Part shown: in pieces, positions 28,455 to 36,430 of the stretch
Layout of the letters: each line of letters opens with the position of its first letter
Position numbering within the stretch: the stretch's first letter is position 1
Source: Viridibacterium sediminicola
GTDB taxonomy: Bacteria; Pseudomonadota; Gammaproteobacteria; Burkholderiales; Rhodocyclaceae
Assembly (NCBI RefSeq): GCF_039631295.1
Contig: NZ_JBDIVE010000006.1
Span: 62,001 to 126,000, forward strand
DNA length: 64,000 bases
Reading direction: 5' to 3'
Program-made: the position numbers and the translations under genes
Notes under the pieces: model-generated
The model's database searches: none
What the model saw: only the letters and a program-made list of their open reading frames with translations
What the model was told of the DNA's origin: nothing

Positions 28455-28781
28455 GCTGCACCGCAAAGGCGCGAAGGCAGGCAAAAACGAAGGCTTCACC
28501 GCAAAGGCGCAAAGGTGCGCAAAGGGCCGCGAAGGTGTTTGTTTCTGCGAGGTGGTCGCGCAGATGCGATGAGGCTGTGACGCAGGCCCGCAGGGGGGCG
28601 AGTTTTCCCCTCTCCCGCTAGCGGGAGAGGGTGGCGCGAGAGCGCCGGGAGAGGGCTTCGTCCCGCGTATACAACGACCCGTTCGGCCCGAGTGCACCGC
28701 CAGGCGCGTATCGAGGGCTGCCTTTAAAGCGGAATCCCGACCGCTTAGCCCAGGCGAGTGCTGAAGCCAGCGCTATCGTCG
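28455..28781. repeat. intergenic repeat fragments after cimA
   Basis: Three repeat types appear. At about 28462-28545 there are direct single arms of the CCGCAAAGGCGCAAAG repeat without their complementary arms. At 28609-28631 the perfect palindrome CCTCTCCCGCTAGCGGGAGAGG could end cimA transcription. At about 28676-28722 there is a fragment related to the 204-base tandem repeats at 34.2-34.8 kb (it contains CGTTCGGCCCGAGTGC and CGTATCGAGGG). No gene is seen. Confidence 0.7.
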
Positions 28782-28948
28782 TAATGCAGTTCAGTTAAGA
28801 CATCTTCAGTTTTTGGGCGACGGATTTTTGACGCACAGGGCGCGAAGAAAGACAGAAGGTCCACAAAGGAACCCCCAAAATCGTTTCCCTTTGTGGACCT
28901 TTGCTTTTCCTTTGCGTCCTTTGCGTCAAAAGCCAGCGCATCAAACAT
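28782..28948. repeat. copy of inverted-repeat element shared with 40990-41200 (right end missing)
   Basis: It begins TAATGCAGTTCAGTTAAGA and continues with TTCAGTTTTTGGGCGACGG. A long imperfect hairpin follows, with arms GACGC...GCGAAGAAAGACAGAAGGTCCACAAAGG and CCTTTGTGGACCTTTGC...TTTGCGTC, ending GCGCATCAAACAT. The same string of modules occurs at 40990-41175. Here the right terminal inverted repeat seen in the other copy is absent, so this copy looks truncated. Confidence 0.75.
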
Positions 28949-29031
28949 GCTCGTATGCTGATCAAATTGCCTCCTTCAGAGGTTTCGTTTCATCGCGCTA
29001 CGCTGCCGCGCTTTGATACGGGCTGGCCTTG

Positions 29032-29433
29032 TCATTCTTTGGGGAGCGATATTCCGAGTTTGCTGAGAAATTTTCTGAAACCCGGATGATGATTGGACCC
29101 GATGTAAATACCCAGAACAAGTAAGGATATTATTTTTAAAATTTGCTTGTAAGCGCCCGCAGTTCCGGTCCAGTGGCTCAATACAGCGTACAGAGCGCTT
29201 ATTGTGAAGCCTGCTCCGGTCAGGCCGAACAGCCTATTGTAGATTTTACGTGCGGCCGGATTCGGGTTCGTCGAGGGATCCGCTCCGGCGGAGAACCCGA
29301 GTATCAGCAGCAGTGACACGAACATGATCGTTGGCGCCACGAGATTTTTATTCCCTGTACGCACTCCGACAAAGAGGACGAATGCAGCCAAAAGATAGCA
29401 AACGCACTGCAGCGCGATGGTGAATTTTCTCAT
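29032..29433 (-). CDS. small integral membrane protein, unknown function
   Basis: A 133-residue protein from the ATG at 29433 (MRKFTIALQCVCYLLAAFVL). The longer open frame upstream runs through repeat sequence and is not believed. Four hydrophobic segments can be seen: about residues 5-25, 33-50, 75-97 and 103-120, the last including ILKIISLLVLGIYIG. The C-terminus is basic (HHPGFRKFLSKLG). No family was recognised. It is AT-richer than the flanking housekeeping genes and lies at the edge of an accessory block, immediately downstream (same strand) of the YaaC-like gene. Confidence 0.6.
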   Translation of the reverse strand: MRKFTIALQCVCYLLAAFVLFVGVRTGNKNLVAPTIMFVSLLLILGFSAGADPSTNPNPAARKIYNRLFGLTGAGFTISALYAVLSHWTGTAGAYKQILKIISLLVLGIYIGSNHHPGFRKFLSKLGISLPKE

Positions 29434-29510
29434 TCCGGCGTCAAGGTTTGGAGATGAAGGTATTGCCAGATTTTGAGCAGGGCTTTTGGGGTGATTCAGC
29501 GACGGGAAGT

Positions 29511-29540
29511 AGCCCGGATGCAGCGCAGCGGAATCCGGGA
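29511..29540. repeat. REP-like palindrome of the CCCGGAT type
   Basis: AGCCCGGATGCAGCGCAGCG, followed by GAATCCGGGA, forms a stem of CCCGGAT against ATCCGGG with a GC-rich loop. This motif is a common dispersed intergenic palindrome in proteobacterial genomes. It lies 78 bases upstream of the small membrane protein start. Confidence 0.7.
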
Positions 29541-29640
29541 GCGGCCTCAATGATCGAAAAGCTCGGGTTGTGTTCATTGGGCTATTTGCTGAATTTACCG
29601 GCCCGCGCGGCTTTTTTTGCATATCCGGTGGGATGAAGGG

Positions 29641-30975
29641 TTAGCTCTCGGCGGATACATATGGGTGAAACTTCGATAGGGAGCGAAGCAGTAGGACGGG
29701 AAACTTATTCTCGAATGCCGAAAGGTACTTGCGAGTTATAAGTGAAATATCTGATCTGACTTGGTTGAGAAGAATCTCGCCCCAATGATCAGGAGAATAT
29801 CTCATGATGTTGCTGAAGGCGTTCGTCAGCAGGAAATGCAGGCAAAGTTCTGGAAGCACAATCGGGAAGAAGGGATTTTCGATATACCAGAACCGCCCGC
29901 GTATGTCGGAATATATGGTTGCACGAATCTTGTGTGCCTCAGTGAATGGGATCGTGACAATGGTCTTTCCATGTCGCTCCCCTCGCTGAAACTCGCCAAA
30001 TGCATTGTCAATATCTGCCGTGGCAGGGCGGGTTTCTCCATCTCCAATTTGGAGTTCCCATTTGACGCTTCTCGGGTCGCTGACGGTCGTTATCTCAAGA
30101 GGAAATGTCCTAGAAGGCTTTCCAGTCACAAGACTGTAGTACTCGCGAATTTCAGGGACCATACTAAGCAGCGTGCCGGTGCCGACGCTGGTTCTTGTCT
30201 TGTAAAAGGCCAAAATGGAGGCTTCGTTGTCTTGAATGATGGTGGTTCGCCGGTCGCGGACGGTTGAGCTCGGGAACGACGTAAACAAGTCGCTAAATGT
30301 GCCCTGCTTTATATCGCCGCCAAATTGCGCCCGTATTTGGTCCGGTAGATAGTTGAGGCCGTGTGATCCCGGTAGACCATCAAGGACGTAACGTACCGGG
30401 TTGTTTAAAATGACAACTGCGTAAGCGTATGCCGTAAGAGCGTAAAAAAAATTGAGCGGCTTAACCATCAATGAGCCGGCACGTCCCGATTGATACAGTT
30501 CGCGCCCTTGTTTCATGCAGTTCTTTAACCGTTGTGCTTCGGATACGCTTATTCCGGCATTTCTAGTTGTCCCGGTAGTTCGCTTTCGTAGCTTGTAGAG
30601 CTCTCGAATATGTTCGGCATTCTCTGCGTTCTCGAGCAGTTCGATTAGAGATGAGGAGAAATGAAGCTCCTCAACACTGAGTAGCTTGAATGGGCTCTCG
30701 CTCTTGATATGAGCGGCGACTTCGTTTCGTAGGAGAAACAGATTCTTTGCGCGATACGCCTCTGGACTCTTCAGATCCAGGATGCCACTTGCTTGTATGT
30801 AGCTTTCTATCTTGTTCTCATGTTCAGCCTGAACTTCTGCACTCAGAGTTTTCCATGTACGCGTGACTTCATCGCGCTTCTTAAGTTCTGCCGCGTAATC
30901 GATGGAAGACTCAAATGGCGATTCATTCGTTACTGGGGTGAGTTCAACGGCGTCAGTTAATATGGCTTCGATCAT
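29641..30975 (-). CDS. YaaC-like protein
   Basis: A 444-residue protein similar to the YaaC family (the Bacillus yaaC product and many phage- or island-borne relatives), whose function is unknown. Recognisable family features are the central GRELYQSGRAGSLMVKPLNF followed by FYALTAYAYAVVILNN and SHGLNY, and near the C-terminus the aromatic block HFLLTNAFSNIMRY with SPDHWGEIL. The N-terminal 190 residues are helical and charged. There is no signal peptide or membrane segment. The gene is lower in GC than lysS or leuC. It lies in the accessory interval next to a nuclease-like gene and a toxin-antitoxin pair, so a defence or mobile-element role is conceivable but not shown. Confidence 0.65.
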   Translation of the reverse strand: MIEAILTDAVELTPVTNESPFESSIDYAAELKKRDEVTRTWKTLSAEVQAEHENKIESYIQASGILDLKSPEAYRAKNLFLLRNEVAAHIKSESPFKLLSVEELHFSSSLIELLENAENAEHIRELYKLRKRTTGTTRNAGISVSEAQRLKNCMKQGRELYQSGRAGSLMVKPLNFFYALTAYAYAVVILNNPVRYVLDGLPGSHGLNYLPDQIRAQFGGDIKQGTFSDLFTSFPSSTVRDRRTTIIQDNEASILAFYKTRTSVGTGTLLSMVPEIREYYSLVTGKPSRTFPLEITTVSDPRSVKWELQIGDGETRPATADIDNAFGEFQRGERHGKTIVTIPFTEAHKIRATIYSDIRGRFWYIENPFFPIVLPELCLHFLLTNAFSNIMRYSPDHWGEILLNQVRSDISLITRKYLSAFENKFPVLLLRSLSKFHPYVSAES

Positions 30976-31118
30976 GGTGTGTGCGATGGATAAAGAAGGC
31001 TAGCGTGTGGCTGAGCGATCTGCGCGATCTTTCGCGTAACGCGCTCGAACGTTTGACGAGAGGGAATGGTTAGCGAAGTAATCGGCCGAAGGCGCCGCAA
31101 ATCGTCCGGAAGTTAATC

Positions 31119-31685
31119 TTAACTGTCATTAAGAATCATATGGTTACGAGGATTGACTTGAGAGGTGCTTGGGTTCTGACCATGCTCAAAACGTGCTGAT
31201 CGCCCCTTTGCAAGTGCGTGAGACAGCGACATTTCGCGGCAGCCTTCGCAACAGTTGCTTTTTATCGTGCAGTACGCAGTGTTTTGAATGGTGATCTTTC
31301 CGCAGCCGTCGCATTCAAGAAACATATCATCAAACCCCCAGTACATCGTGGAATCGGCCTCGTAGTTCTTGGGTATGAATGATTTCAAGTACCCGGCGTT
31401 CGATTCAGGGTCTGGAATTTCTTCAAACGCGACAAATAGTGGCTCTCCAATTTCATCCGCAAATGATTGCATTAACTCATTGTCGTACTGATACCGCCCG
31501 CGTACTTCGAAGTACCCGAAGTCTGGAAGGTAGAAATCAGGGAGATACGATTTCCCGTTGACATTGAACCCCTGCTGCTCGTAAAGCCAGCGGATGCCTG
31601 CAGCATCGAAGAATACCGCCCACCTTGCTTCTAGACGCGATCGAAACCAGTAACTTTTGTAATGCGTTTGGATTGGGGTGATCAT
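31119..31685 (-). CDS. PD-(D/E)XK nuclease-like protein with C-terminal zinc ribbon
   Basis: A 188-residue protein. The N-terminus has the phage/restriction-type motif YKSYWFRSRLEARWAVFFDA, then GIRWLYEQQGFNV, YLPDFYLPDFGYFEVRGRY. This corresponds to the E...PD...ExK core of PD-(D/E)XK endonucleases, with Glu in RLEARW and Asp in LPDF, but the ExK position reads EVRG: arginine replaces the catalytic lysine. Downstream are cysteine pairs (ECDGCGK, then CCEGC) suggesting a zinc ribbon. It could be a variant active enzyme or a DNA-binding non-catalytic relative. It precedes the YaaC-like gene on the same strand, 143 bases away, and has similarly low GC. Confidence 0.65.
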   Translation of the reverse strand: MITPIQTHYKSYWFRSRLEARWAVFFDAAGIRWLYEQQGFNVNGKSYLPDFYLPDFGYFEVRGRYQYDNELMQSFADEIGEPLFVAFEEIPDPESNAGYLKSFIPKNYEADSTMYWGFDDMFLECDGCGKITIQNTAYCTIKSNCCEGCREMSLSHALAKGRSARFEHGQNPSTSQVNPRNHMILNDS

Positions 31686-32027
31686 CGTTGATGCACCTAA
31701 CGTTAGGTTAACTTCAAAAATAATTGATTCAAATATCTACATCACTTTGACGGATAAACCACTTTACCCTCAAAGCAAGATCATTCTTCAGCGCCGCATC
31801 AGTTCGATAGATAAGCCAGCTTGAACACCGCCCCGCAAGCTCAAGCATCCTCCCATCCACCCCGCGCAGCCTAGATGCAAATCAAGTAGAACCATACACG
31901 CCGGGCATGGGCGAGTGTGTTCCTGCCCGAAAGGGCATGTCTCTGGTGGCGGGATTCGGGGTTTGAGCGGTGTGAGTGCGGCGCTCAGCGTTGGCCGGCG
32001 GGCTCTACACGCTGTTGCTCGGCCGGC
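31686..32027. other. intergenic, nothing recognised
   Basis: A 342-base gap between the nuclease-like gene and vapC. It passes from AT-rich to GC-rich sequence at about 31800. No open frame with a ribosome site, no strong hairpin with a T run and no repeat shared with other parts of the window were seen. Confidence 0.5.
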
Positions 32028-32444
32028 TCATTCCAGCCAGGGGTTGCACAGCTGCAAGCTCGGCAGGCCCGCAAAGTCTGCGCTGTTGCGGGTGACCAGC
32101 ACCAGACCGTGGGCAATGGCAGTGGCGGCAAGCAGGCCGTCGATGGCGGGCAGGGGACGTCCGGCGTCGACGCGCAGGCGGCCCCAGCAGTGGGCGACGG
32201 CTTCGTCGATGCCGAGTAGCCTGCCGGAAAATTGCGCCGGCACGGTGTCTTCAAGCCAGCGCCGCAGGGCGGTCTGGCGTTGGCCCGGCGCCATTTTTTC
32301 GACTCCGTAACGGATCTCGCCCAGCGTGAGGCTGCTCAGATATTGTTCGGCCAGCGGCTGGGCGGCCATCCACTCAAGCACGCGGGCCTCGGGCTGCGCG
32401 CGGGTGATTTCGGAGAGGACGTTGGTGTCGAGCAGATATTTCAC
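32028..32444 (-). CDS. vapC: PIN-domain toxin (VapC-type ribonuclease)
   Basis: A 138-residue PIN-domain protein. The acidic metal-binding residues are visible: Asp in MKYLLDTNVLSE, Glu in SLTLGEIRYG, Asp in PAIDGLLAATA and Asp in TRNSADFAG. VapC toxins cleave RNA, often initiator tRNA or rRNA, when freed from their antitoxin. It follows the antitoxin gene with a four-base overlap, the typical translationally coupled arrangement. The module sits in the accessory interval between cimA and leuC. Confidence 0.9.
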   Translation of the reverse strand: MKYLLDTNVLSEITRAQPEARVLEWMAAQPLAEQYLSSLTLGEIRYGVEKMAPGQRQTALRRWLEDTVPAQFSGRLLGIDEAVAHCWGRLRVDAGRPLPAIDGLLAATAIAHGLVLVTRNSADFAGLPSLQLCNPWLE

Positions 32445-32698
32445 AGGCTGAATTCGCGCGGCAGCGAGCGATCCCGCTCCAGTTCGAGTTCCGCAGCGAA
32501 CAGCGGTGAGGCGCGCAGGAAGTCCAGCAGCGAACCCTGCGCCGTGGCGGGGGCAAACTGGCGTTGATAGTCGGCGACGGACATCACGATGGCTGCGGGC
32601 CGGTTATGTACGGTGATCTCTTGCGGGCCCTGTTCATTGGCACAACGCACCAGCTCGCCCAGTTGTGCCTTGGCTTCTGCCATTTGCCAAACCTGCAT
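32441..32698 (-). CDS. Phd/YefM-family antitoxin
   Basis: An 85-residue antitoxin beginning MQVWQMAEAKAQLGELVRCA. The Phd/YefM DNA-binding fold includes the ITVHNRPAAIVMSVADYQR element, and the charged C-terminal tail (ELELERDRSLPREF) presumably wraps the PIN toxin. It overlaps the toxin gene by four bases. A short inverted repeat TGACCAAGTTGGTCA just upstream of the start (about 32714-32728) is a good candidate operator for autoregulation. Confidence 0.88.
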   Translation of the reverse strand: MQVWQMAEAKAQLGELVRCANEQGPQEITVHNRPAAIVMSVADYQRQFAPATAQGSLLDFLRASPLFAAELELERDRSLPREFSL

Positions 32699-32713
32699 GA
32701 GAATCTCCTGATT

Positions 32714-32728
32714 TGACCAAGTTGGTCA
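32714..32728. promoter_or_regulatory. candidate operator palindrome upstream of the antitoxin
   Basis: TGACCAAGTTGGTCA is a perfect inverted repeat with a one-base centre, 16 bases upstream of the antitoxin start codon. Phd/YefM antitoxins repress their own promoter by binding short palindromes in this position. Binding here is inferred, not shown. Confidence 0.55.
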
Positions 32729-32851
32729 AATTCTAGGTGAAGCCTAGCCTGAGTACAAGTGCATCGATGCGGGCATCGCGGCCTCGGGCTGCGCCCTGGC
32801 TGCACAACGCCGTCGTCTCGGGTCGGCGCGAAACCAGGCTGGGCGGGCTGT

Positions 32852-33631
32852 TCAGGCTGGCTGCAGCATCACCAGCTTGATGTGTTCGTGCTCTACCGGG
32901 TGCAGGGTGACTTGCTGGTAATGGATCAGGCCGCGCTGAGGGTGCAGGAAGCCGCGCTCGCCGCCCTGGCGTTCGAGCACGTCGTGCTGTTTCCAGAACT
33001 GGGCGAAGTCTGGGCTGGCGGCGGTGAGCTCGTCGATGAGGCGGAGCAGGGCGGGTTCATCCAGGCGGGTGCGGCAGTCGGCGCGGAATTCGGCGGCGAT
33101 GCGGCGGGCGCGGGTTTCCCAGTCGACGATCAGGCTGCGTGCGCTGGCGGCGAGGAAGACGAAGCGCAGCAGGTTGGGGGGCTGGCTGTGGGGCTGGTCG
33201 AGCCAGCCGCTGAAGAGCACGGCGGCGGCGGCGTTCCAGCCGAGCATGTCCCAGTGGCGGCCCATGATGTAGGCGGGGATGGCAATGTCGGCGAGGCTGG
33301 CGAGCAGGGCGGCGGGGGCGTCGTCGGCCGGGCTTTCGCTGGCGGCGCTGTCGCGCCGGCCGGCCATCTCGAACAGGTAGGCACGCTCGGTGCGGGTCAG
33401 TTGCAGGGCCTGTGCAAGGCGGGCGAGCACGTCGGCCGAGACATTCACCTCGCGCCCTTGTTCGAGCCAGGTGTACCAGGTGGGGCTGATGCCGGCGAGC
33501 TGGGCGACTTCCTCACGGCGCAGGCCAGAGGTGCGGCGGCGGCTGCCAGCGGGAAAACCGAAAGCCTCCGGCGCGCTGCGCTGACGCAGCACCTGCAGGA
33601 ATTCACCGAGTTCTTTGCGTCGTGCGTCCAT
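32852..33631 (-). CDS. XRE-family regulator with MmyB-like C-terminal domain
   Basis: A 259-residue transcription factor. The N-terminal helix-turn-helix is preceded by the signature RRRTSGLRREEVAQLAGIS and continues WYTWLEQGREVNVSADVLARL. The C-terminal two thirds (PAYIMGRHWDMLGWNAAAAV through HPVEHEHIKLVML) is the MmyB ligand-binding domain, which is PAS-like and in relatives binds a fatty-acid-type molecule. Such regulators usually control a divergent oxidoreductase gene. Here the divergent side is a 1.2 kb repeat array with no gene, so the target is unknown and the regulator looks orphaned. Confidence 0.85.
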   Translation of the reverse strand: MDARRKELGEFLQVLRQRSAPEAFGFPAGSRRRTSGLRREEVAQLAGISPTWYTWLEQGREVNVSADVLARLAQALQLTRTERAYLFEMAGRRDSAASESPADDAPAALLASLADIAIPAYIMGRHWDMLGWNAAAAVLFSGWLDQPHSQPPNLLRFVFLAASARSLIVDWETRARRIAAEFRADCRTRLDEPALLRLIDELTAASPDFAQFWKQHDVLERQGGERGFLHPQRGLIHYQQVTLHPVEHEHIKLVMLQPA

Positions 33632-33639
33632 GGTTGTAG

Positions 33640-34160
33640 CTCCGTTTTGAATGGCTTTGGCCCTGCGGGCGGCCTACCGCAAAGGCGCAAAGGGCGCGCA
33701 AAGGGCCGCGAAGATCAAAAAAAGATCGATCTAAGTTTAGTGCTCGTGTTTTGCTGATGTTCGTGAGCATTGAGTCCTTTGCGGCCCTTCGCGTTTCCTT
33801 TGTGCCTTTGCGGTGAAGTCCTTTCGCAAGCTGCCTATCTCCGTTTTGAATGGCTTGGTCCTGCGGGCGGCCTACCGCAAAGGCGCAAAGAGCGCGCAAA
33901 GGGCCGCGAAGGTAAAACATAAAGATCGATTCTTGAGCACTTAATCCTTTGCGGCCCTTCGCGTTGCCTTTGCGCCTTTGCGGTGAAGTCCGTTAGCAAA
34001 CTGCCTATCTTCGTTTTGAATGGCTTTGGCCCCTGCGGGCGGCTTACCGCAAAGGCGCAAAGAGCACGCAAAGGGCCGCTAAGGAAAAGCATAAAGATCG
34101 ATTCGTGAGCATTTATTCCTTTGCGGCCCTTCGCGTTTCCTTTGCGTCTTTGCGGTGAAG
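33640..34160. repeat. three direct copies of a CCGCAAAGGCGCAAAG long-hairpin repeat
   Basis: Three near-identical units each contain a long imperfect hairpin: 33677-33813, 33875-33983 and 34047-34155. The left arm reads CCGCAAAGGCGCAAAG then GCGCGCAAAGGGCCGCGAAG; the right arm is its complement, CCTTTGCGGCCCTTCGCG then CTTTGCGCCTTTGCGG. The hairpins are separated by a direct-repeat linker containing TTTTGAATGGCTTTGG. Frames through these give Ala/Lys/Arg-rich peptides that are not real proteins. The array occupies the gap between the MmyB-type regulator and leuC. Confidence 0.85.
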
Positions 34161-34773
34161 TGTTCTGCCTTGTTTCCTGAAGTGCCTGCCTCGATACACC
34201 GGGCTACGCCCGGCACTCGGCACGAACGGGGTGAAGTGTTTGGTGGAAAACCCCAGAACCGTTCGGCCCGAGTGCGCCCGCAGGGCGTGTATCGAGGGCG
34301 GGCAGTAACTCCAAAATCAATCCTTTGCGGCCCTTCGCGTTGCCTTTGCGTCTTTGCGGTGAAGTGTTCTGCCTTGTTGCCTGAAGTGCCTGCCTCGATA
34401 CACCGGGCTGCGCCCGGCACTCGGCACGAACGGGGTGAAGTGTTTGGCGGAAAACCCCAGAACCGTTCGGCCCGAGTGCGCCCGCAGGGCGTGTATCGAG
34501 GGCGGGCATCGACTCCACATATCAATCCTTTGCGGCCCTTCGCGTTTCCTTTGCGTCTTTGCGGTGAAGTGTTCTGCCTTGTTTCCTGAAGTGCCTGCCT
34601 CGATACACCGGGCTACGCCCGGCACTCGGCACGAACGGGGTGAAGTGTTTGGTGGAAAACCCCAGAACCGTTCGGCCCGAGTGCGCCCGCAGGGCGTGTA
34701 TCGAGGGCGGGCAGTAACTCCAAAATCAATCCTTTGCGGCCCTTTGCGTTTCCTTTGCGCCTTTGCGGTGAAG
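34161..34773. repeat. three tandem copies of a 204-205 base unit
   Basis: Copies start at 34161, 34365 and 34570. Each begins TGTTCTGCCTTGTT and contains an inverted pair: CCTGCCTCGATACACCGGGC with GGGCGTGTATCGAGGGCGGG. Each ends with the arm CCTTTGCGGCCCTTCGCG and CTTTGCGGTGAAG taken from the neighbouring hairpin family. The near identity of the copies points to recent amplification. The array ends about 230 bases upstream of leuC. Confidence 0.88.
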
Positions 34774-35006
34774 TCTTTTAGCAAACTGCCTATCTCCGTT
34801 GTGGATGGCTTTGGCCCTGCGGTGAAGGTTTTCCGCCTTTGCGGTGAAAGTCTTTTCAAGCCCTTTCTATTACTCGCAGTACTAGTATAAACAATTGTCT
34901 TGTTCTGGTACTGGCGCGGCTCTAAGATGCGCGCCTGTGCCGTGTGGTCTATGGTGAATCTCCCGATTCAGCGCACGGTTTTCCCTGTTCTAGCGAAGGA
35001 GCTGCC

Positions 35007-36419
35007 ATGGCAGGCAAGACGCTTTACGACAAGTTGTGGGATCCGCATGTGGTCCGCCAGGAAGAAGACGGTACCTGTCTTCTCTATATCGACCGTCACC
35101 TGGTGCACGAAGTGACCAGTCCGCAAGCTTTCGAAGGCCTGCGTCTGGCTGGCCGCAAGGCTTGGCGCAGCACCTCGGTGGTGGCGGTGCCCGACCACAA
35201 CACGCCGACCAATAACTGGGACCGCGACATCGAAGATCCGATCTCGAAGACCCAGGTCGATACGCTGGATGCGAACATCAAGGAATTCGGTTCGCTGATG
35301 TACTTCCCGTTCAAGCACAAGAACCAGGGCATCATCCACGTCATCGCGCCGGAAAACGGTGCGATCCTGCCGGGCATGACGGTGGTCTGTGGTGACAGCC
35401 ACACGGCGACGCACGGCGCCTTCGGCGCGCTGGCGCACGGCATCGGCACTTCGGAAGTCGAGCACGTGCTGGCCACGCAGACGCTGATCCAGAAGAAGTC
35501 CAAGGCCATGCTGGTCAAGGTCGAGGGCAAGCTGGGTCTGGGCGTGACCGCCAAGGACGTGGCGCTGGCCATCATCGGCAAGATCGGCACTGCCGGCGGC
35601 ACGGGTTACTGCATCGAGTTCGGCGGATCGGTGTTCCGCGAGCTGACGATGGAAGGCCGTATGACGGTCTGCAACCTCGCCATTGAAGCGGGTGCGCGCG
35701 CCGGCATCATCGGCGTCGATGACAAGACCATCGCTTACCTCAAGGGCCGCCCCAATGTGCCGAGCGGCGCAGCCTGGGACACTGCCGTGTCCTACTGGAA
35801 CACGCTGCATTCGGACGCCGATGCGAAGTTCGACGCCGTCGTCGAAATCGATGCCGCAAGCATCGAACCGCAAGTGACCTGGGGCACCTCGCCCGAGCAG
35901 GTGCTGGCGGTCGGTGGCAAGGTGCCGAATCCGGCGAACGAGGCCGATCCGGTCAAGCGCACGGGTATCGAGAACGCGCTCAAGTACATGGGCCTCACGG
36001 CTGATCAGCCGATTACCGACATCAAGATCGACAAGGTCTTCATCGGTTCCTGCACCAATTCGCGTATCGAAGACTTGCGCGCGGCCGCAGTGGTCGCCAA
36101 GGGCAAGAAGGTCGCGGGCAATGTGAAGCTGGCGATGGTTGTGCCGGGTTCCGGCATCGTCAAGCGTCAGGCGGAAGAAGAAGGTCTGGACAAGATCTTC
36201 ATCGAAGCCGGCTTTGAGTGGCGTGAGCCGGGTTGCTCGATGTGTCTGGCGATGAATGCTGACCGCCTGACGCCGGGCGAGCGCTGCGCATCGACCTCGA
36301 ACCGCAACTTCGAAGGCCGTCAGGGCCCCGGTGGTCGTACCCACCTGGTGAGCCCCGCCATGGCGGCTGCCGCGGCCATCGCCGGTCACTTCGTCGACGT
36401 CCGCGCTGCGGCCAACTGA
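35007..36419 (+). CDS. leuC: 3-isopropylmalate dehydratase large subunit
   Basis: A 470-residue aconitase-family subunit carrying the [4Fe-4S] cluster. Cluster cysteines occur in FIGSCTNSRIEDL and in EPGCSMCLAMNADRL. Other family blocks are VPDHNTPT, VVCGDSHTATHGAFGALA and the C-terminal STSNRNFEGRQGPGGRTHL. With LeuD it isomerises 2-isopropylmalate, and in the citramalate route citramalate to 3-methylmalate. ATG at 35007 is chosen: it is preceded by GAAGGAG and begins MAGKTLYDKLWD as in homologues. leuD follows after 11 bases. The region upstream is dominated by repeats. Confidence 0.97.
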   Translation: MAGKTLYDKLWDPHVVRQEEDGTCLLYIDRHLVHEVTSPQAFEGLRLAGRKAWRSTSVVAVPDHNTPTNNWDRDIEDPISKTQVDTLDANIKEFGSLMYFPFKHKNQGIIHVIAPENGAILPGMTVVCGDSHTATHGAFGALAHGIGTSEVEHVLATQTLIQKKSKAMLVKVEGKLGLGVTAKDVALAIIGKIGTAGGTGYCIEFGGSVFRELTMEGRMTVCNLAIEAGARAGIIGVDDKTIAYLKGRPNVPSGAAWDTAVSYWNTLHSDADAKFDAVVEIDAASIEPQVTWGTSPEQVLAVGGKVPNPANEADPVKRTGIENALKYMGLTADQPITDIKIDKVFIGSCTNSRIEDLRAAAVVAKGKKVAGNVKLAMVVPGSGIVKRQAEEEGLDKIFIEAGFEWREPGCSMCLAMNADRLTPGERCASTSNRNFEGRQGPGGRTHLVSPAMAAAAAIAGHFVDVRAAAN

Positions 36420-36430
36420 GGAGAACACAG

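Noticed and set aside
26730..28697. Long minus-strand open frame opposite cimA
   Set aside because: It is a mirror of the cimA codon pattern in GC-rich DNA. cimA has full motif support.
33640..34773. CRISPR array in the repeat-rich region
   Set aside because: The repeats are long (170-205 bases), contiguous and palindromic, with no short regular repeats separated by unique spacers and no cas genes nearby.
34079..34890. Open frames encoding Lys/Arg/Ala-rich peptides in the repeat arrays
   Set aside because: They are translations of the hairpin repeats, recur in several frames and on both strands, and have no ribosome sites or independent support.
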